From NCBI RefSeq assembly GCF_007678455.1, contig NZ_VEEP01000007.1, forward strand, positions 254,541 to 318,540: 64,000 nucleotides of DNA. The letters are read 5' to 3'. The notes beneath the pieces are model-generated. The model was not told where the DNA came from. It did not search any database and saw only the letters and a list, made by a program, of their open reading frames with translations. The DNA is from Cytobacillus oceanisediminis 2691 (GTDB lineage: Bacteria; Bacillota; Bacilli; Bacillales; Cytobacillaceae). Shown here in pieces: positions 60,297 through 64,000 of the stretch (its first letter is position 1; each line of letters begins with the position of its first letter). Position numbers and translations under genes: made by a program.

Positions 60297-62345
60297 TTGA
60301 AGCAGAAAAGGCAGAAAGAAAATATAGTGAAAAACCTAATCCAATTGAGACTGAATGGTCTCTTTTTCATGGTCTTTGTTCTGTTTTCTATCTTGATTCT
60401 CCGCCTTGGCTTTATCCAAATTATTAAAGGGGAAGCCTATTCGGCTCAAGCAAAGGAGACAGATGTGACAACAGTCAGCTATTCAGTTCCGCGTGGAAGA
60501 ATATATGATACGAATAATAAGTTAGTAGTCTACAATATTCCGGAAAAGGCAATTGTCTATACACCGCCGAAATATCCACAGCCGGGCGAATTGCTTGAAC
60601 TGGCCAAAAAGTTAACTACCTTTCTGGTCATGACTGATAGAGAGATCAATAAAGTAACCGATCGGGATTTGAAAGATATATGGCTGTTGGCACATAACAA
60701 TGGGACGGATTTAATCACAAAGAAGGAGGAGAAATTAAATGAACAGAAAAAGCTGAATGACAAGGATTTATACCAATTAAAATTAAACCGCATTACAGAA
60801 AGCGATCTCCAGGCAATGGACAAAAACCTTGCAGCCATCTACCGGAAACTTTCTTCCGCCATCGCTTTAACTCCAACGATGATTAAAAATGAAAATGTAA
60901 CAGAGGAAGAATATGCGAAGGTCAGTGAAAATCTGGAAGATTTGCCGGGTGTGGATGTCTCGACCGATTGGAAGAGGGGCCGTACCTACGGGGAAACGTT
61001 TTGGAATATGCTTGGGGAAGTAACGAGTGAAGATGAAGGCCTTCCGGCTGATAAGGTAGAATACTATACGTCTAAAGGTTACGAACTGAATGATCGCGTC
61101 GGGAAAAGCTATATCGAAGAACTTTATGATAGTGTGTTGCAAGGCCAAAAGGAAAAAGTGGAAACGGTGACAGATACTAATGGAAATGTGGTGAGTACAG
61201 AGACTGTATCAGAAGGGAAGAGCGGCAAGGATATTGTTCTGACCATTGATATTGATTTCCAAGCTCAAGTGGAAAAAATTATCCAGGAAGAGTTAATCAG
61301 TGCAATACAAAAGCCGCATACGGATACGCTTGATACTGCATTTGTTGTGGCGATTGAACCGAAAACTGGCCGCATACTTGCAATGTCAGGAAATGTGTTT
61401 GACAGGCAGTCCAGGGAGTTTACTGATTTTACACCGGGAACCTTCACTTATGCATTTGAACAGGGGTCCGTTGTAAAAGGGGCCACCGTATTAACCGGCT
61501 ACCAAACGGGTATCAGGGATTTCGGGGAAATCGAGCTGGATGAAGTCATGCGATTTAAAGGTTCTCCTAAAACCTTTTCCTCATACCTAGTGATGAACAG
61601 AATTAATGATTTAGAGGCATTAGAGCGTTCATCAAACGTTTATATGTGGAAAACAGCGATAGAAATTATGGGTGGCAAGTATATCCCAAATGGCACATTG
61701 AATATCAATCCGCAAAAAATTGAAACCATCCGCTATTATTTCAACCAATTTGGTTTGGGCATTCCGACCAAAATTGGTTTTGATAATGAAACGGCTGGAA
61801 TTAAAGGAACCAATACAAGCACCTACTTTCAAATTGCCATCGGACAACTAGATACCTATACACCCATGCAAGTTGCCCAGTATATTACAACGATTGCTAA
61901 TGGAGGATACCGGATGAAGCCTCAATTGGTGAAGGAGATTCGTGAACCCAATAAGAATGGCGATGAACCGGGCAACCTCATCGATGAAATCGAACCAATG
62001 GTGCTGAATCAGGTGGATATGAGTGAGGAGATGCTAAAGCGGGTTCAACAAGGTTTTTGGCTGGTTACCCATGGTCCCAAAGGAACCGCGAGAGGATATT
62101 TTAAAGGCGAACCCTACAATGCCGCAGGTAAAACCGGGACCTCTGAATCCTATAAAAATGGGGTGAAGACGTGGAATCTTTCTTTTGCTGGTTATGCTCC
62201 ATTCAATAATCCTGAGATAGCAATTGCCGTAATTGTACCCAATGCTTACCGAGATGGTTATGCCCAGCCGCACAGTGCAGCTAATATCATCAGTCAGCGG
62301 GTTTTTCGGGCATATTTTGACCTTAAAGAAAAGGACAACAAATGA
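60297..62345 (+). CDS. Class B penicillin-binding protein under BlaI-type control
   Basis: A 682-residue transpeptidase with one TM (residues about 18-40), a dimerisation domain starting VSYSVPRGRIYDTNNKLVVY and the penicillin-binding domain from residue about 330. Motifs are S391-V-V-K394, S445-S-N447 and K612-T-G614. It resembles PbpH/PbpA/PBP2B-type elongation or division enzymes of Bacillus, of normal length (about 680-720). TTG 60297 is the start with AAAGGA 10 nt upstream. The BlaI palindrome just upstream marks it as beta-lactam-induced, so it is likely a low-affinity replacement PBP. A decayed copy lies at 55386-55960. Confidence 0.92.
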   Translation: MKQKRQKENIVKNLIQLRLNGLFFMVFVLFSILILRLGFIQIIKGEAYSAQAKETDVTTVSYSVPRGRIYDTNNKLVVYNIPEKAIVYTPPKYPQPGELLELAKKLTTFLVMTDREINKVTDRDLKDIWLLAHNNGTDLITKKEEKLNEQKKLNDKDLYQLKLNRITESDLQAMDKNLAAIYRKLSSAIALTPTMIKNENVTEEEYAKVSENLEDLPGVDVSTDWKRGRTYGETFWNMLGEVTSEDEGLPADKVEYYTSKGYELNDRVGKSYIEELYDSVLQGQKEKVETVTDTNGNVVSTETVSEGKSGKDIVLTIDIDFQAQVEKIIQEELISAIQKPHTDTLDTAFVVAIEPKTGRILAMSGNVFDRQSREFTDFTPGTFTYAFEQGSVVKGATVLTGYQTGIRDFGEIELDEVMRFKGSPKTFSSYLVMNRINDLEALERSSNVYMWKTAIEIMGGKYIPNGTLNINPQKIETIRYYFNQFGLGIPTKIGFDNETAGIKGTNTSTYFQIAIGQLDTYTPMQVAQYITTIANGGYRMKPQLVKEIREPNKNGDEPGNLIDEIEPMVLNQVDMSEEMLKRVQQGFWLVTHGPKGTARGYFKGEPYNAAGKTGTSESYKNGVKTWNLSFAGYAPFNNPEIAIAVIVPNAYRDGYAQPHSAANIISQRVFRAYFDLKEKDNK

Positions 62346-62349
62346 AGTG

Positions 62350-62386
62350 ACCTCCAAAGGTTAGATTTCACTCTAACTTTTGGGGT
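62350..62386 (+). terminator. Hairpin after the PBP gene
   Basis: ACCTCCAAAGGTTAGA pairs with TCTAACTTTTGGGGT with small mismatches. The T-run is absent, so it is a weak terminator at best. Confidence 0.5.
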
Positions 62387-62454
62387 GCAGTACAAAACCA
62401 CAAAATGATATTGATATCTTTTTATCGCACATGTAATCAAATTAGAGAAAAGAG

Positions 62455-63840
62455 AAAAATCCCCCTTGCATTTCGGGGTGAATGACGATAGCAGCATAGT
62501 ACCAATGAAGTTGGGTAATGCCGATGGAGGGAAGGATAGCTACCAGTTATCACCCTTACTAGGACACATTTACTACACACAGAGGTAGGAATAATAAATG
62601 GAAACAAAACTACTAAGGATAGCAGAATTAGCAAAATTTGAGCCTAAAATGATGTTTACATCTCTTGCACATTTATTGAATGAGCAATCTGTAACTCAGT
62701 GTCATCATGAATTGCCTAATAAAAAGGCCACTGGTATCAACGGAACGACAAAAGAACAATACAATGACAACCTGGAAGAAAACATAGAGGATTAAGTAAG
62801 TAGGCTTAAAAGCAAAAGATACCGTCCTGTTCCAGTAAGACGAATGTACATCCCAAAGCTCAACTCAAACAAGATGAGACCACTGGGAATACCGGAACAT
62901 GAAGATAAAATTGTTCAAAAGGGCAATACGAAAATACTAAATGCCATCTATGAAAATGACTTTCTAGACTGCTCATTTTGGTTCCGTCCAAATAGAAACT
63001 GTCACGATGCCCTGAAAATACTGAATCAATATATTGAGAAGAGAGCAGTAAGCTATGTAGTGGATGTAGATATTAAAGGATTCTTTGATAACGTTGACCA
63101 CAAATGGATGATGGAATTCTTGAAACTCCGAATCACTGACCCTAACCTACTGAGAATAATTAGCAGGTTTCTTAAAGGTGGATACATGGAGGAAGGTAAG
63201 AAATACAAGACAGACAATGGCACATCGCAAGGTGGAGTGATATCTCCGATATTAGCAGATGTCTAACTCCATTAGGTTCTTGATCTATGGTTTGAAAAAG
63301 TGGTTAGGAAGCAATGTAAAGGCCAGGCATTTATAGTAAGGTACACAGATGATTTTGTTGTTGTTTTCAGAGTAAAAGTGAAGCCCAGCAATTCTTCCAT
63401 TCATTAAAAGCGAGATTAAGAAGTTTAACCTGGAAATAGCCGAGGATAAAACGAAAATTATTCCTTTCGGCCGGTTTGCGGAAAAGAATGCAAAACGTGA
63501 CGGGACTGGCAAACCAGATACTTTTGATTTCCTCGAGTTTACCCATAATTGTGGCATAAGTAAACAAGGTAATTTCCGAGTAAAGCGGAAAACCAGCAGG
63601 AGGAAAGTTCAAGGTAAACTTAAAGAAACGAAAGAATGGCTGAAGAATAATAGGAATAAAGATATTCATATGATTTTGGATAGATTTAAACGCTCACTAA
63701 TAGGTTATTACAACTATTATTGAATCACTGATAACACTCAAACTGTTAACAACTTTAAAGAGAAAATCCAGAGCTTACTATTTAAATGGCTAAACAGAAG
63801 AAGTCAAAGGAAATCATTTACTTGAGATAAATTCAGGCTC
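62455..63840 (+). mobile_element. Decayed group II intron, 5' truncated
   Basis: GTGAATGACGATAGCAGCAT at about 62479 is typical of the late domain I/IV leader of bacterial group II introns, followed by CACACAGAGGTAGG before the RT start codon. The 5' end (GTGCG...) is not seen upstream of 62455, and a domain V sequence is not evident after the RT, so both ends are incomplete. The internal RT gene is broken. It lies in a flank that matches the sequence upstream of bla at 56060. Confidence 0.6.
62598..63826 (+). pseudogene. Group II intron reverse transcriptase/maturase, multiply interrupted
   Basis: Starts METKLLRIAELAKFEPKMMF. RT blocks are recognisable across stops: RPLGIPEHEDKIVQ (RT-1/2), FWFRPNRNCHDAL, VVDVDIKGFFDNVDHKWM (RT-3), NGTSQGGVISPILADV (RT-4), and IVRYTDDFVVVF (the YxDD catalytic box). 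In-frame stops are at 62793-62795 and at 63264-63266, with another two codons later, and a frameshift follows near 63390. The C-terminal maturase part (EIAEDKTKIIPFGRFA, RKTSRRKVQGKLKE) is in a different frame with more stops. It is not functional. Confidence 0.85.
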
Positions 63841-63927
63841 TTTCTTAATAAAAAATCCACAATAGGGATCCTCAGTAAGTTATGAGTAAGACACGACTCA
63901 AACTCAACCTTAGGAGGAACCCTTACT

Positions 63928-64000
63928 ATGAAATTTAAAATGCAGGACAAACAAAATTAACTAATAGAAAGAATTGCTGATAAACATCTCGTGGTTGGTA
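63928..64000 (+). pseudogene. IS110-type transposase N-terminus with a nonsense codon, cut by the window end
   Basis: ATG 63928 follows TAGGAGGA. The codons read MKFKMQDKQN, then TAA at 63958-63960, then LIERIADKHLVVG in the same frame. This is the start of a common Firmicutes IS110-family transposase (DEDD) where the stop is normally a Gln codon (CAA to TAA). The element is thus probably inactive. The rest lies beyond the window. Confidence 0.5.

Noticed and set aside
1-64000. CRISPR arrays, tRNA or rRNA genes
   Set aside because: No regularly spaced short repeats with unique spacers were seen, and no cloverleaf or rRNA signature was recognised on either strand.

Overview
The window looks like chromosomal DNA of a Gram-positive, endospore-forming, facultatively anaerobic Bacillaceae (Bacillus, Mesobacillus or Cytobacillus type). 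Evidence: a gerA-type germination operon, sigma-A/AGGAGG gene starts with frequent TTG and GTG starts, low G+C with U-tailed terminators, narGHJI, a ba3-type oxidase and an OpuC/EgtUV-type transporter. I see no tRNA, rRNA or CRISPR array.

1-6.2 kb: the C-terminal end of a secreted carbohydrate-binding protein, a 41-bp tandem repeat, two aldo/keto reductases and a two-gene ABC transporter whose permease is fused to its binding protein. 6.4-11.4 kb: a ba3 cytochrome oxidase operon (small subunit IIa, CuA subunit II, subunit I) behind a well-placed Fnr-type site, an 8.9-9.1 kb repeat element, then Sco and a Met/His-rich membrane protein that probably help copper loading. 10.6-17.7 kb: a PP-loop ATPase, a MarR regulator with palindromic operators, a polysaccharide deacetylase, a complete sucrose module (LacI regulator, PTS EIIBC, sucrose-6-P hydrolase) and a GreA/B C-domain protein.

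18.0-29.5 kb: a EutH relic, narGHJI plus a hemerythrin-like protein, a NarK-type nitrate transporter fused to a PAS domain, an IS1595 relic and a nitronate monooxygenase. 29.7-39.7 kb: a large AraC regulator with a catalytically dead GH39-like domain, an MFS exporter, an M20 amidohydrolase, a TRIC-type channel and the gerABC-like operon. 39.8-43.2 kb: pseudouridine breakdown (psuK, psuG) divergent from a kinase-like protein carrying an N-terminal HTH.

43.4-52.8 kb is AT-rich accessory DNA with small unlinked genes (SDR, phosphatase, GNAT, DinB, Nudix with a riboswitch-like leader, Rrf2 and nitroreductase, DHFR-like) and a recurring short intergenic motif.

53.0-62.4 kb is the most striking part: a beta-lactam response island. 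It has intact blaI-blaR1, an intact class A beta-lactamase, an intact PBP2a/PbpC-like transpeptidase and an intact class B PBP. It also has two decayed duplicates, a PBP relic and a blaI-blaR1 fusion relic. BlaI-type palindromes precede the blaI-blaR1 pair, the PBP relic, the beta-lactamase, the fusion relic and the intact PBP, so beta-lactam sensing probably induces both a beta-lactamase and a penicillin-binding protein. The island is bordered on the right by a decayed group II intron and a broken IS110-like transposase.
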